A DNA stretch of 12,312 nucleotides from Collinsella aerofaciens (GTDB lineage Bacteria > Actinomycetota > Coriobacteriia > Coriobacteriales > Coriobacteriaceae), in the NCBI GenBank assembly GCA_905213725.1, contig CAJMJM010000051.1:1-12312 (forward strand). The letters are read 5' to 3'. The notes beneath the pieces are model-generated. The model had not been told where the DNA came from. It ran no database searches and saw only the letters and a program-made list of their open reading frames with translations. Positions 1 through 6,753 of this stretch are shown piece by piece (the stretch's first letter is position 1; every line of letters starts with the position of its first letter). A program made the translations under genes and the position numbers.

Positions 1-1512
1 TGCAGCCTCATCCAGGGCTGGCGCATGACCGGCGTCACGCAAAAGATCTGCTACCGCATGCGCAAGGAAATCGCCGCCAAGATTGCCGTCGTGCCGATGA
101 GTTACTTCAACGGCCACAGCAAGGGAGACGTACTCAGCCGCATCACCAACGACGTCGATACGCTGGGTCAGTCGCTCAACCAGAGCGTGACGCAGCTCAT
201 CACGTCGGTGACGCAGATTATCGGCGTGCTCGTCATGATGCTTTCGATCAGCCTGCCGCTTACCGGCGTCACCGTGCTCACGCTGCCGGCCGCCGCGTTT
301 ATCTTGACCGTAATGATTCACTTCTCGCAGCCGTACTTCCGCGAGCAACAGCAGGTTCTGGGCGCCGTCAACGGCATTATCGAGGAGGACTTTGCCGGCC
401 AGAACGTCATTCAGGTGTTCGACCGCGCCGAGGCCTCGATTGAAGAGTTCGACCGTCAAAACGACCGCCTCTTTATTAGTGGCTGGCGCTCGCAGTTCCT
501 GGCGGGCCTGATGATGCCGCTTATGAGCTTGGTGGGCACCATGGGCTACGTGGGCGTCGTCGTGGTGGGCGCGCAGCTCGCGCTGACCGGCAATGCCACG
601 CCCGGCGACATCCAGAGCTTTATCCAGTACGTTCGCAACTTTACGCAACCCGTGCAGCAGCTGGGCAACGTGAGCAACACGATGCAGTCGATGGCTGCCG
701 CCACCGAGCGCGTCTTTGAGTTCCTGGCCGCGCCCGAGGAGGAGCAGAAGGCCGACGCGCAGATTCCCGAGAAGCGCCCCGGCCACGTGGTGTTTGACCA
801 TGTCAAGTTTGGCTACACGCCCGACAAGATCATCATCCACGACTTTAGCTGCGAGGCGCAGCCCGGCCAGACCATCGCCATCGTCGGCCCCACCGGCGCC
901 GGCAAGACCACGCTCATTAAGCTGCTGCAGCGCTTCTACGACGTGGACGGCGGCTCGCTGCGTGTCGAGGGCGTCGATGTGCGCGACTGGGACCGCGCGG
1001 CACTGCGCGGCGAGTTTGCCATGGTGCTGCAGGACACCTGGCTGTTTAACGGCACCATCCGCGAGAACATCCGCTACGGACGCCCCGATGCGACCGACGC
1101 CGAGGTCGAGGCCGCCGCACGCGCCGCACGCTGCGACCACTTTATCCATACGCTCGCCGGCGGCTACGACTTTATGATCAACGAAGAGGGCACTAACCTG
1201 TCGCAGGGTCAACGCCAGCTCGTGACCATCGCCCGTGCCATTTTGGCCGACCGTCCGGCGCTGATTTTGGACGAGGCGACCTCCAACGTCGATACCCGCA
1301 CCGAGGAGCTCATCCAGCGCGCCATGGATGCGCTGATGCAGGGCCGCACGAGCTTTGTCATCGCGCACCGCCTGTCCACGATCCGAAACGCCGACGTGAT
1401 CTTGGTGATTCGCGACGGCGACATCGTCGAGAAGGGCACGCACGACGAGCTGCTCGCCCAGGGCGGCTTCTACGCCGACCTGTACAACTCGCAGTTCGAC
1501 GAAGCGGCGTAA
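1..1512 (+). CDS. ABC transporter half-exporter, fused permease and ATPase (5' partial)
   Basis: This is an inner-membrane ABC exporter subunit of the multidrug/lipid (MdlB/LmrA-like) type; the substrate is not predictable. The frame is open from base 1, so the start and first membrane helices lie outside the window; 503 residues remain of a usual 580-620. Visible residues about 60-105 and 165-195 are hydrophobic membrane segments, and 225-503 form the nucleotide-binding domain. Numbering from base 1, the Walker A motif GPTGAGKTT is at about 296-304, the Q-loop glutamine at 344 (LQDTWLFNGTIRENI), the signature LSQGQ at 400-404, Walker B ALILDE at 420-425 with its catalytic Glu, and the H-loop His at 456 (IAHRLS). 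All ATPase residues are canonical, so this half-site should hydrolyse ATP. Such proteins often pair with a second half-transporter encoded just upstream, which cannot be checked here. The gene ends in TAA and is followed by a strong hairpin. Confidence 0.95.
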   Translation, partial: CSLIQGWRMTGVTQKICYRMRKEIAAKIAVVPMSYFNGHSKGDVLSRITNDVDTLGQSLNQSVTQLITSVTQIIGVLVMMLSISLPLTGVTVLTLPAAAFILTVMIHFSQPYFREQQQVLGAVNGIIEEDFAGQNVIQVFDRAEASIEEFDRQNDRLFISGWRSQFLAGLMMPLMSLVGTMGYVGVVVVGAQLALTGNATPGDIQSFIQYVRNFTQPVQQLGNVSNTMQSMAAATERVFEFLAAPEEEQKADAQIPEKRPGHVVFDHVKFGYTPDKIIIHDFSCEAQPGQTIAIVGPTGAGKTTLIKLLQRFYDVDGGSLRVEGVDVRDWDRAALRGEFAMVLQDTWLFNGTIRENIRYGRPDATDAEVEAAARAARCDHFIHTLAGGYDFMINEEGTNLSQGQRQLVTIARAILADRPALILDEATSNVDTRTEELIQRAMDALMQGRTSFVIAHRLSTIRNADVILVIRDGDIVEKGTHDELLAQGGFYADLYNSQFDEAA

Positions 1513-1542
1513 AAACCGGCGGCAAACAACCGCAATGCCAAG

Positions 1543-1578
1543 AAAACGGGGGCGCAGGACAACCTGCACCCCCGTTTT
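1543..1578. terminator. Rho-independent terminator after the ABC exporter
   Basis: A 16-bp stem (arms 1543-1558 and 1563-1578) with a 4-nt ACAA loop lies 31 nt after the exporter stop codon. The outer pairs are AAAA/TTTT and the core is GC-rich, so a T-run follows the GC core on either strand. The only imperfection, position 1553 against 1568, is C-A on the + strand but a G-U wobble on the - strand. It may therefore also stop transcription coming from the right. Confidence 0.85.
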
Positions 1579-1634
1579 GTGTCCTTCGAGCCTCGAAACG
1601 CCTTCCCTGAGACCTCACTGACGGCGCTTTCCAG

Positions 1635-1875
1635 ACCCCGTGGGCAAAAAAGGGCAAATATGAGTACTGTTACCTTTTTAGTAACAGCCAAAACCGCCTC
1701 AAATGCCGCTCCCACGGCTTACACGCGTCCCTAAATTGATCAAACAGCACCATAGCGGACTTATATGTGTTTGCGTTAATGAACATATTTTGCTGTTATG
1801 TCTATTATTTTGCGAAGGCAATATGATACTAAGATAGCAACCGTACTCATATTTGGCATTTTTTGCCCACAGGGT
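1635..1875. repeat. 241-bp AT-richer element bounded by 39-bp imperfect inverted repeats (MITE-like)
   Basis: The left arm (1635-1673) and the right arm (1837-1875) are reverse complements at 34 of 39 positions. They share the blocks GTGGGCAAAAAA and AAATATGAGTAC. The 163 bp between them is clearly AT-richer than the genes around it and has no convincing ORF. A second small palindrome, CTGTTAC/GTAACAG (1667-1673 and 1681-1687), overlaps the inner edge of the left arm. I see no clear target-site duplication in the flanks. It could be a non-autonomous mobile element or two copies of one dispersed repeat in opposite orientation. Any promoter inside it would point at the DAHP synthase or nothing. 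Confidence 0.6.
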
Positions 1876-1940
1876 ATTTCCTAGGGAACCGACAACAGCC
1901 TTAGGGTCCCGCGCGGCGCCGCTCCCTCCCGGCATCCGCC

Positions 1941-1992
1941 GACGTTTACCCAGATAAAACCTGCCAAAATAAACCTGTCCCTTTTTGGTAGG
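1941..1992 (-). repeat. 52-bp dispersed repeat, copy 1 (inverted relative to 7501-7552)
   Basis: This stretch matches the reverse complement of 7501-7552 at 50 of 52 positions. Inside it is a hairpin with 10-bp arms (1960-1969 and 1983-1992) and a 13-nt loop. One of the two differences from copy 2 turns a G-C pair into a G-T wobble, so the fold survives. It sits just upstream of the predicted DAHP synthase promoter. On the - strand it could terminate transcription; on the + strand its role is unknown. Confidence 0.85.
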
Positions 1993-2010
1993 TTTCGGGG
2001 TGACAAGGGC

Positions 2011-2039
2011 TTGCACTTTAGCGTGCGACAGCGGATAAT
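2011..2039 (+). promoter_or_regulatory. Predicted sigma-70 type promoter of the DAHP synthase gene
   Basis: TTGCAC at 2011-2016 and GATAAT at 2034-2039 are separated by exactly 17 bp, matching 4 and 5 of 6 consensus bases. Transcription would begin near 2046, leaving a short 5' leader of about 48 nt, too short for a T-box or attenuator. Prediction by pattern only. Confidence 0.6.
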
Positions 2040-2093
2040 GCCGAGCATTCGACAATACGCTTATTGCTCTTTCTATAGATTGAGGAGGCCCCT

Positions 2094-3125
2094 ATGGCCA
2101 TGGAATTCAAACGCAGGCTGCCGATCCCCATGGAGATCCGCGAGGAAATGCCGCTTTCAGCCGAGCTTACCGCCAAAAAACAGGCATTTGACGCCGAGGT
2201 CGCCAAAGTCTTTACCGGCGAGGACGCACGCAAGGTGCTCATCATCGGCCCCTGCTCTGCCGACCGCGAGGACTCGGTACTTGAGTACATGAATCGTCTG
2301 GCCAAGACCGCCGAGGAAGTCAAGGACAAGCTCATCATCATTCCGCGCGTCTACACCAATAAGCCGCGTACCAAGGGCACCGGTTACAAGGGCCTGCTGC
2401 ACAACCCCAACCCCGAGGCGCCCGATGACCTGCTCGAAGGCGTTAAGGCCATCCGCCACATGCACCTGCGCGTCATCGAGGAGACCGGCTTCTTTACCGC
2501 CGATGAGATGCTCTATCCGTCCAACTACCAATACCTCGTTGACCTGCTGAGCTATGTTGCCGTGGGCGCACGCTCGGTCGAAAACCAGGAGCATCGCCTG
2601 GTGTCGAGCGGCATTTCGGTACCCGTCGGCATGAAGAATCCCACTGCCGGCTCTACCACCGTTATGCTCAACTCCATTTACGCCGCCCAGGCGCACCAGA
2701 GCTTCATCTTCCGCAACTGGGAGGTCGAGTGCGACGGCAATCCGCTCGCGCACGCCGTTATGCGTGGCTACATCGGTCTCGATGGGCGCACCTACCCCAA
2801 CTACCACTACGAACACCTGGAACGTCTGGCTGAGCGCTATACCGAGCACGCCGGCTATGCCAATCCGGCGGCGGTCATCGACTGCAACCACGACAACTCG
2901 GGCAAGCGTCCGCTGGAGCAGTATCGCATTTGCAAGGAGGTACTCGACAGCTGCCGCCGCAACGAGTCCATCTCCAAGCTGGTCAAGGGCTTTATGATCG
3001 AGTCCTACCTGGAGGACGGCAACCAGCCGGTCGACGGCGGTGTCTTTGGCAAGTCGATCACCGACCCGTGCCTGGGCTGGGAAAAGACCGACTACCTCAT
3101 CCACGAAATCGCGGAGCGGGTTTAG
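2094..3125 (+). CDS. aroF: 3-deoxy-7-phosphoheptulonate (DAHP) synthase, class I (AroG/AroF type)
   Basis: It catalyses condensation of phosphoenolpyruvate and erythrose 4-phosphate to DAHP, the entry step of the shikimate pathway, in the cytoplasm. At 343 residues it is the usual length for the AroFGH family. The metal ligands expected from E. coli AroG are visible: Cys54 (GPCSADRED), His266 (DCNHDNSGK), Glu303 (MIESYLEDGNQ) and Asp324 (TDPCLGWE). The PEP/phosphate-binding residues are also present: Arg85 and Lys90-Pro-Arg-Thr, Arg168 (ENQEHR) and Lys181 (GMKNPTAG). The start at 2094 is preferred because GAGGAGG (2082-2088) lies 5 nt upstream; an in-frame ATG at 2100 is the alternative. The gene stands alone between its own promoter and its terminators. 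Feedback specificity (Phe, Tyr or Trp) cannot be read safely. The exact paralogue symbol (aroF, aroG or aroH) is uncertain. Confidence 0.96.
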   Translation: MAMEFKRRLPIPMEIREEMPLSAELTAKKQAFDAEVAKVFTGEDARKVLIIGPCSADREDSVLEYMNRLAKTAEEVKDKLIIIPRVYTNKPRTKGTGYKGLLHNPNPEAPDDLLEGVKAIRHMHLRVIEETGFFTADEMLYPSNYQYLVDLLSYVAVGARSVENQEHRLVSSGISVPVGMKNPTAGSTTVMLNSIYAAQAHQSFIFRNWEVECDGNPLAHAVMRGYIGLDGRTYPNYHYEHLERLAERYTEHAGYANPAAVIDCNHDNSGKRPLEQYRICKEVLDSCRRNESISKLVKGFMIESYLEDGNQPVDGGVFGKSITDPCLGWEKTDYLIHEIAERV

Positions 3126-3152
3126 TTACGCGGTTTTACCAAACCGCGTAAC
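3125..3152 (+). terminator. Perfect 12-bp hairpin overlapping the DAHP synthase stop codon
   Basis: Arms 3125-3136 and 3141-3152 pair perfectly around a TACC loop, and the last base of the TAG stop is the first base of the stem. No T-run follows, so it is more likely an mRNA 3'-end stabiliser or part of a compound terminator with the next hairpin than a classic terminator by itself. Confidence 0.5.
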
Positions 3153-3165
3153 GGCTCGACGCTGC

Positions 3166-3264
3166 AAACCCGCCAGGGCGGCAATCTGCCTTTCAACTTC
3201 GGCGGCATGATCAAAAGATCGATGCCGCCTCGTTTCAAGGCACCTTGCTCGCTCTGGCGGGTTT
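3166..3264 (+). terminator. Extended nested hairpin (about 99 nt), likely terminator of the DAHP synthase transcript
   Basis: A long stem can be followed from both ends. AAACCCGCCAGGGCG (3166-3180) pairs with the stretch ending at 3264. It is followed by GCAA/TTGC, a 2-nt internal loop, TGCCTT/AAGGCA, a larger internal loop, and an inner GGCGGCAT/ATGCCGCC stem capped by GATC-AAAA-GATC. The single non-Watson-Crick pair of the outer stem (3177 with 3253) is a G-U on the + strand and C-A on the - strand, which favours a + strand RNA. T-runs follow at 3262-3265 and 3274-3279. A terminator is the simplest reading. Confidence 0.6.
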
Positions 3265-3337
3265 TCGCTGACGTTTTTTCGACCTGCATTGTTGCCAAGG
3301 TTGGCACCAATGACTAATGCGGTAACTAGCTACGTCG

Positions 3338-3439
3338 GTCCGCTTGACCGGCTGGGTTTCCGAGGTGCCCCAGGTCGCCGCGAGCGACGGTTTGAGCGGC
3401 GAGATGGGGTGCCTCGGGAAGCCGGACGATTAAGCGGAC
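3338..3439. other. Extended hairpin (about 102 nt) overlapping the 3' end of the deiminase gene
   Basis: The arms pair in a regular ladder: GTCCGCTT/AAGCGGAC, CCGGCT/AGCCGG, CCGAGG/CCTCGG, CCCCA/TGGGG and TCGCCGC/GCGGCGA, closing a 14-nt loop. Short internal loops separate them. The right arm contains the TAA stop codon of the - strand deiminase gene (3430-3432). Two of the internal positions (3366/3411 and 3367/3410) are G-U wobbles on the + strand and A-C mismatches on the - strand. No T-run follows directly on either strand. It may be a terminator or RNA-processing site for convergent transcripts, or a decayed inverted-repeat element. Confidence 0.5.
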
Positions 3440-4635
3440 GGTTCCTGCTGCGTAATGCAGTGGATATTTCCACCACCGAAGACGACCTGCTCGGACTGAA
3501 CGCCGACGCACTTGTAGACGCCCTCGCCCCAGACCTCGTCGTAGATCTTCTGGAGCGTGTCAACGGCAAGCTGATCGTTCTCGTCGCCGTACTGCGGGAC
3601 GATAACGCCGTGGTTGGTGACCAGGTAGTTCATGTAGGAGGCGATCAGCGGCTCGTCGGCAACGCGCGGCTCGGCGTTCTCGTCGGCGTCGATGGTGTCG
3701 CAGGAAGCCTGGTCCATGAACAGCGGGTTCACAGGCATGCAGAGCTTGTAGACCTTCATCTTGCGGCCCTTGGCGTCAACGGCGTTGGAAAGGGTCTCGT
3801 AGACAGCATGGCACTGCTCGTAGAACGGATACTCGGGATCGTCAGTCCAGATGCAGGCCATGACGCCCGGGGCGATGAACGTAGCGACGTCGTCGATGTG
3901 ACCGTTGGTCTCCTCGGGGTCGATGCCCTCCTTGACCCAGATGACCTTCTCGACACCCAGATAATCCTTGAGGTGTTCGTCCATATAGGCGCGAAGTTCC
4001 TCGCTCCAGGGCTCGAACTTCCTCTTGAACTTGGGCCAGATGGACTCGGGATCCTCTTCCTCCTCCAGAACCGCAGAGCAGGTGCGGCCCGGGGAAAGCA
4101 GGCACTGGTCGGTCACGACAAGGGTGCCCTCGCCGTCGACGGTGATGGAGCCGCCCTCGAGGATCATGTCATCGGGACGATAGCGACGGCAGCCGGAGAG
4201 CTCTGCCATCTTAAGGGCGATCTGCTCGTCCTTATCCCACGGGAAGTACAGGCCGTCGACCAGACCGCCATAAGCGTTGAAGTGCCAGTGGTTAGCGCGC
4301 TTCTCGCCCTTGCCGTTGATGACGTAGGTAGCGGCGGTATCGCGGAACCAGGCGTCGTCGGTGGTCATCTCGATAACGGTGACGTTCTCGTCTTCCTCGA
4401 AGACGGCCTTGCAGTTGGCGTAGTCGGCCTGGTTGGCGCACATGGTGACCGGGGTGAACTCGGCGATGGCGCGAGCGATGGCGGCATACTGCTTCTGAGC
4501 CGGCTTGGCGCCGTGGGCCCAGGTGTCAGTGCGGTGGGGCCAACCCATCCACACGCGATCCTGCGGGGCGAACTCAGCGGGCATAAAGAAGCCGTCGGCC
4601 TTGGGGGTGGACTCGGACTCGGTGATCGTACGCAT
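3430..4635 (-). CDS. aguA: Agmatine deiminase (agmatine iminohydrolase)
   Basis: It hydrolyses agmatine to N-carbamoylputrescine and ammonia in the cytoplasm. The 401-residue protein has the guanidino-modifying fold signatures: DDAWFRDT (Trp96, Asp99), the GHIDD motif with His246 and Asp248, and the C-terminal GGGNIHCITQQEP with nucleophile Cys393. The start at 4635 is chosen because GGAGGAAAT lies 6 nt upstream on the - strand and the AguA N-terminus (FFMPAEFAPQDRVWMGWPHR) follows; the open frame upstream to 4800 is not AguA-like. It is longer than the usual 365-370 residues, mainly from an acidic/basic insert around 190-215 (EEEEDPESIWPKFKRKFEPW). The APC transporter gene lies upstream on the same strand, 367 bp away. 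No putrescine carbamoyltransferase or carbamate kinase gene lies beside it. The stop codon sits inside a long inverted repeat. Confidence 0.96.
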   Translation of the reverse strand: MRTITESESTPKADGFFMPAEFAPQDRVWMGWPHRTDTWAHGAKPAQKQYAAIARAIAEFTPVTMCANQADYANCKAVFEEDENVTVIEMTTDDAWFRDTAATYVINGKGEKRANHWHFNAYGGLVDGLYFPWDKDEQIALKMAELSGCRRYRPDDMILEGGSITVDGEGTLVVTDQCLLSPGRTCSAVLEEEEDPESIWPKFKRKFEPWSEELRAYMDEHLKDYLGVEKVIWVKEGIDPEETNGHIDDVATFIAPGVMACIWTDDPEYPFYEQCHAVYETLSNAVDAKGRKMKVYKLCMPVNPLFMDQASCDTIDADENAEPRVADEPLIASYMNYLVTNHGVIVPQYGDENDQLAVDTLQKIYDEVWGEGVYKCVGVQSEQVVFGGGNIHCITQQEPSA

Positions 4636-5002
4636 AAGATTTCCTCCAAATCGAACGATCGCTTGCCGCGGGCGGGTTACCCGCGGCCTAAAACCAAGGG
4701 ATGGTAGGCGCCCGTTCCCCGGCAAAGGTCGGGGCGCCCGGCGCCGGTTTTCACGGAGTCGCACCGGCGAGCGACGACGTAACCCAGTGCGCGGAGACAA
4801 AACGCATGAAGGATACGGAAGAGAGATTGGGGCGGGTGGTGGTTACCGGAGCAATCGCTCTCACCCACCCCAGGGAGTGGTAAGCAAACCTGTCGCTTGG
4901 ACACGCCTCCGAAGAGGCTAGAGTGCCCGGAGTCGGGAGCGACAAACCCGACGAAGCGCACGTTGGTACGCGAGAAGGGTTGGAGCCCCGAATCCGGGCG
5001 CT
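4636..5002 (-). promoter_or_regulatory. Hairpin-rich spacer between the APC transporter and agmatine deiminase genes
   Basis: These 367 bp hold no gene but at least five potential stems. They are 4666-4686 (CCGCGGG arms), 4707-4745 (GGCGCC outside, CCCCG/CGGGG inside), 4829-4871 (9-bp outer stem enclosing GAGC-AATC-GCTC), 4892-4943 (GTCGCT/AGCGAC enclosing GCCTC-CGAA-GAGGC and CCCG/CGGG) and 4983-5003. The last directly abuts the transporter stop and could be a weak terminator, but it has no T-run. In two stems the imperfect pair (4833/4867, and 4901/4926 in an alternative extension) is G-U only when read on the - strand, the strand of the flanking genes. A leader RNA, internal promoter or processing region is possible. 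I recognise no known riboswitch class. Confidence 0.4.
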
Positions 5003-6433
5003 CTAGTCCTCTTCGGCCTCCTCAGCGAGACGCTGAGCAGCCAACTCGGGGGTGAGACCCATGTACTCGGTCTCGCGGCCCTTAGCGCTGACGACGCGAA
5101 CGGCCTCGCCGATGATCATGAGCACGATGAAGATAACGATCATCGGGGCTTTGTCAGCAATTTCGGCGGCGGAGAACGGGACCAGCGTTGCAACGATGGC
5201 CAGGATCAGCTCGATGCAAGGGATGGCGAGCATGACCTTCATCATGGCGCCCTTAAACGGGAACGTGAAGATGCGCTCACGGTTCGGGTCGTTCTTGCGA
5301 AGGTTGAGGAACGCCGGGAACATCGGGATATAGGTGAGCAGCAGGAAGACGACGGAGGTGCCGAAGAGCATCCAGAACACGCCGTTGGAGATGGCGTCGA
5401 TGGGAACCAGCTGCAGGCACAGCACCAGGGAGGCAACGATGGCGTTGACCAGGTTGGCGCCGTTGGGCATGTCGTCGTCCGAGATCATCGAAGCAAAGAC
5501 CTTGGGCATGTTGCCGTGCTCGGCAGCGTAGCGAGCAACGGAGTTAACACCGAAGGACCAAGCAGCCATGTTGGCGAACAGGGTGATCAGGAAGGCAATG
5601 CAGATGACCTTAAAGATCATGGAGTCGCCCACCATGGTCTGGACTGCAAAGATCATGCCGTAGTCGGGGTCGATGGAATCGGCCGGCACAGCAGCGCCAA
5701 TGCCAAAGCCAGCGAACAGGTAGATTACGGCGATGGACAGGCCACCAACGATGATAGCCTTGGGAATATCGCGAGCGGGATCGGCCATGTCGTCGGTCAT
5801 GGTGCAGATGACCTCGAAGCCCATGAAGTTAAAGATGATGATCGACAGGTAGCCGAGAGCGTTGGTGTTGGTCAACTCGGGGAGGAACGTGGCAGCGGAC
5901 ATGTCGTTCGCAAAGCCGTTCTCCATGGCATACCAGATGCCCAGAGCGCCGACGATAACGGCAACGGCGACCTTGATGATGGCGCCACCGTTAAGGACCC
6001 ACTCGGAGTCGGCCGCCTTGGAGCGACCCATGAGGTAGACGATCCACACAAAGGCAAGATCGATACCCATCTTGGCGACCAGATTGAACTCGACGCCAAA
6101 GACCATGCCCAGGATATCGGGGAACATGGTAGCCAGCGAGGCAATCCACAGCGGGTAGTTAACCCAGTAGTAGTACGAAATGCGGGCGCCCCATTTGTCG
6201 CCCAGGCCATCGCGCACCCAGTCGTAAATGCCGCCCTCGCCGTCATAGGTGGTGCCGAGCTCGGCGACATCCATGCCGTTAGGGTGCAGGTAGGTCAGGA
6301 TCAGGTAGATCCACCAGAAGATCTGCTGGCTGCCATTGGCAGCAGCAGGAGCGGCGGCCTCGCAAACGAAGACGACGCAGATGATGGTCGAGATGACCGT
6401 CAAGAAGGAAAGCTTTTTCTTTCCGTCGCTCAT
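5003..6433 (-). CDS. aguD: APC-superfamily amino acid/polyamine transporter, probable agmatine antiporter
   Basis: This is a polytopic membrane transporter of 476 residues, with about 12 hydrophobic segments, the normal size for the APC family. Family hallmarks are the first helix (about residues 8-30) and the central FNFMGFEVICTMTDDMADPARDIPKAI segment around helix 6, typical of amino-acid/GABA/agmatine exchangers. An acidic residue in helix 1 (VCEAAAPA) might contact a cationic substrate. The start at 6433 has AGGAG 6 nt upstream. It precedes agmatine deiminase on the same strand and is divergent from a LuxR-type regulator, the arrangement known from agmatine clusters of lactic acid bacteria. 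That is why agmatine:putrescine-type exchange is proposed. The substrate is inferred from context; glutamate/GABA-type exchange is the main alternative. The C-terminus is strongly acidic (RLAEEAEED). Confidence 0.85.
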   Translation of the reverse strand: MSDGKKKLSFLTVISTIICVVFVCEAAAPAAANGSQQIFWWIYLILTYLHPNGMDVAELGTTYDGEGGIYDWVRDGLGDKWGARISYYYWVNYPLWIASLATMFPDILGMVFGVEFNLVAKMGIDLAFVWIVYLMGRSKAADSEWVLNGGAIIKVAVAVIVGALGIWYAMENGFANDMSAATFLPELTNTNALGYLSIIIFNFMGFEVICTMTDDMADPARDIPKAIIVGGLSIAVIYLFAGFGIGAAVPADSIDPDYGMIFAVQTMVGDSMIFKVICIAFLITLFANMAAWSFGVNSVARYAAEHGNMPKVFASMISDDDMPNGANLVNAIVASLVLCLQLVPIDAISNGVFWMLFGTSVVFLLLTYIPMFPAFLNLRKNDPNRERIFTFPFKGAMMKVMLAIPCIELILAIVATLVPFSAAEIADKAPMIVIFIVLMIIGEAVRVVSAKGRETEYMGLTPELAAQRLAEEAEED

Positions 6434-6470
6434 GATGAGCTCCTTCGCTCAGTTTTGGACAAATCGAGAC

Positions 6471-6486
6471 CCTTAAGATATTAAGG
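6471..6486. promoter_or_regulatory. 16-bp palindrome, candidate operator of the transporter gene
   Basis: CCTTAA and TTAAGG arms are separated by GATA. The dyad lies 38 bp upstream of the transporter start and overlaps a TAATAT that could be its -10 box. It could be the binding site of the neighbouring LuxR-type regulator, or simply a weak hairpin in the leader. Confidence 0.35.
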
Positions 6487-6574
6487 CAATTGCCGGGCCT
6501 CGGTGAGCGAGCGACAGGAGACGAGCATCCGACGCCCGCAGACGCGCTTTTAGAAGCCTTGAGGCTTAGAGCTG

Positions 6575-6602
6575 CTCGAGAGCCTCGAGAGCGGCGCTCT
6601 CG
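6575..6602. repeat. Tandem 9-bp repeat (CTCGAGAGC x2) plus inverted copy
   Basis: CTCGAGAGC occurs at 6575-6583 and 6584-6592 back to back. GCTCTCG at 6596-6602 then forms a 7-bp stem with 6586-6592 around a GGC loop. Three copies of CGAGAGC in 28 bp within a divergent promoter region suggest either a regulator-binding array or a leader hairpin. Confidence 0.5.
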
Positions 6603-6753
6603 CTTGCCGCCTACGCCTCGTCTCGCCGACAGTTCTTTATCTATGGCAGCGGCGTTTTTATTTGCTATGCCTTCGAGATGACCGAGATTTTCTTTTTTGA
6701 ATACACGCTGCAAAAACTAGAGCTTTCCAGCTAACGACTATTACTCAATCATC

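Larger units (their letters stand above)
6434..6753. promoter_or_regulatory. Divergent control region between transporter and LuxR-type regulator
   Basis: These 320 bp separate two divergent genes and hold no convincing ORF. Visible elements are a 16-bp dyad CCTTAA-GATA-TTAAGG (6471-6486, 38 bp upstream of the transporter start), a 5-bp hairpin AAGCC-TTGA-GGCTT (6554-6567), and a tandem 9-bp repeat followed by an inverted copy (6575-6602). The transporter start has a good ribosome binding site; the regulator start has none that I can see. On the - strand TAATAT overlaps the 16-bp dyad and could be a -10 box, but no good -35 precedes it at the right distance, as expected of an activator-dependent promoter. 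Assignment of sites is inference. Confidence 0.45.

Noticed and set aside
1903..1914. AGGGTCCCGCGC, faintly like the T-box element upstream of an aromatic biosynthesis gene
   Set aside because: It lacks the full TGGNACCGCG core, there is no specifier stem that I can see, and the best promoter lies downstream of it.
1699..2055. 118-codon - strand frame across the 1.7-2.05 kb gap
   Set aside because: It runs through the inverted-repeat element, the 52-bp repeat and the promoter, has no ribosome binding site or known motif, and is better explained as repeat DNA.
2157..3104. - strand open frame of 315 codons opposite the DAHP synthase gene
   Set aside because: Antisense shadow with Val/Gly/Leu-rich low-complexity content; the + strand gene has complete active-site conservation.
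3289..4707. Long + strand open frame (472 codons) opposite the agmatine deiminase gene
   Set aside because: It mirrors aguA in the antisense strand, a common by-product of high-GC codon bias. It has no family-like motifs or ribosome binding site, while aguA has all catalytic residues.
5516..6484. Long + strand open frame (322 codons) opposite the APC transporter gene
   Set aside because: It is an antisense shadow rich in Gly/Asp/His with no recognisable domain; the - strand frame is a clear APC transporter.
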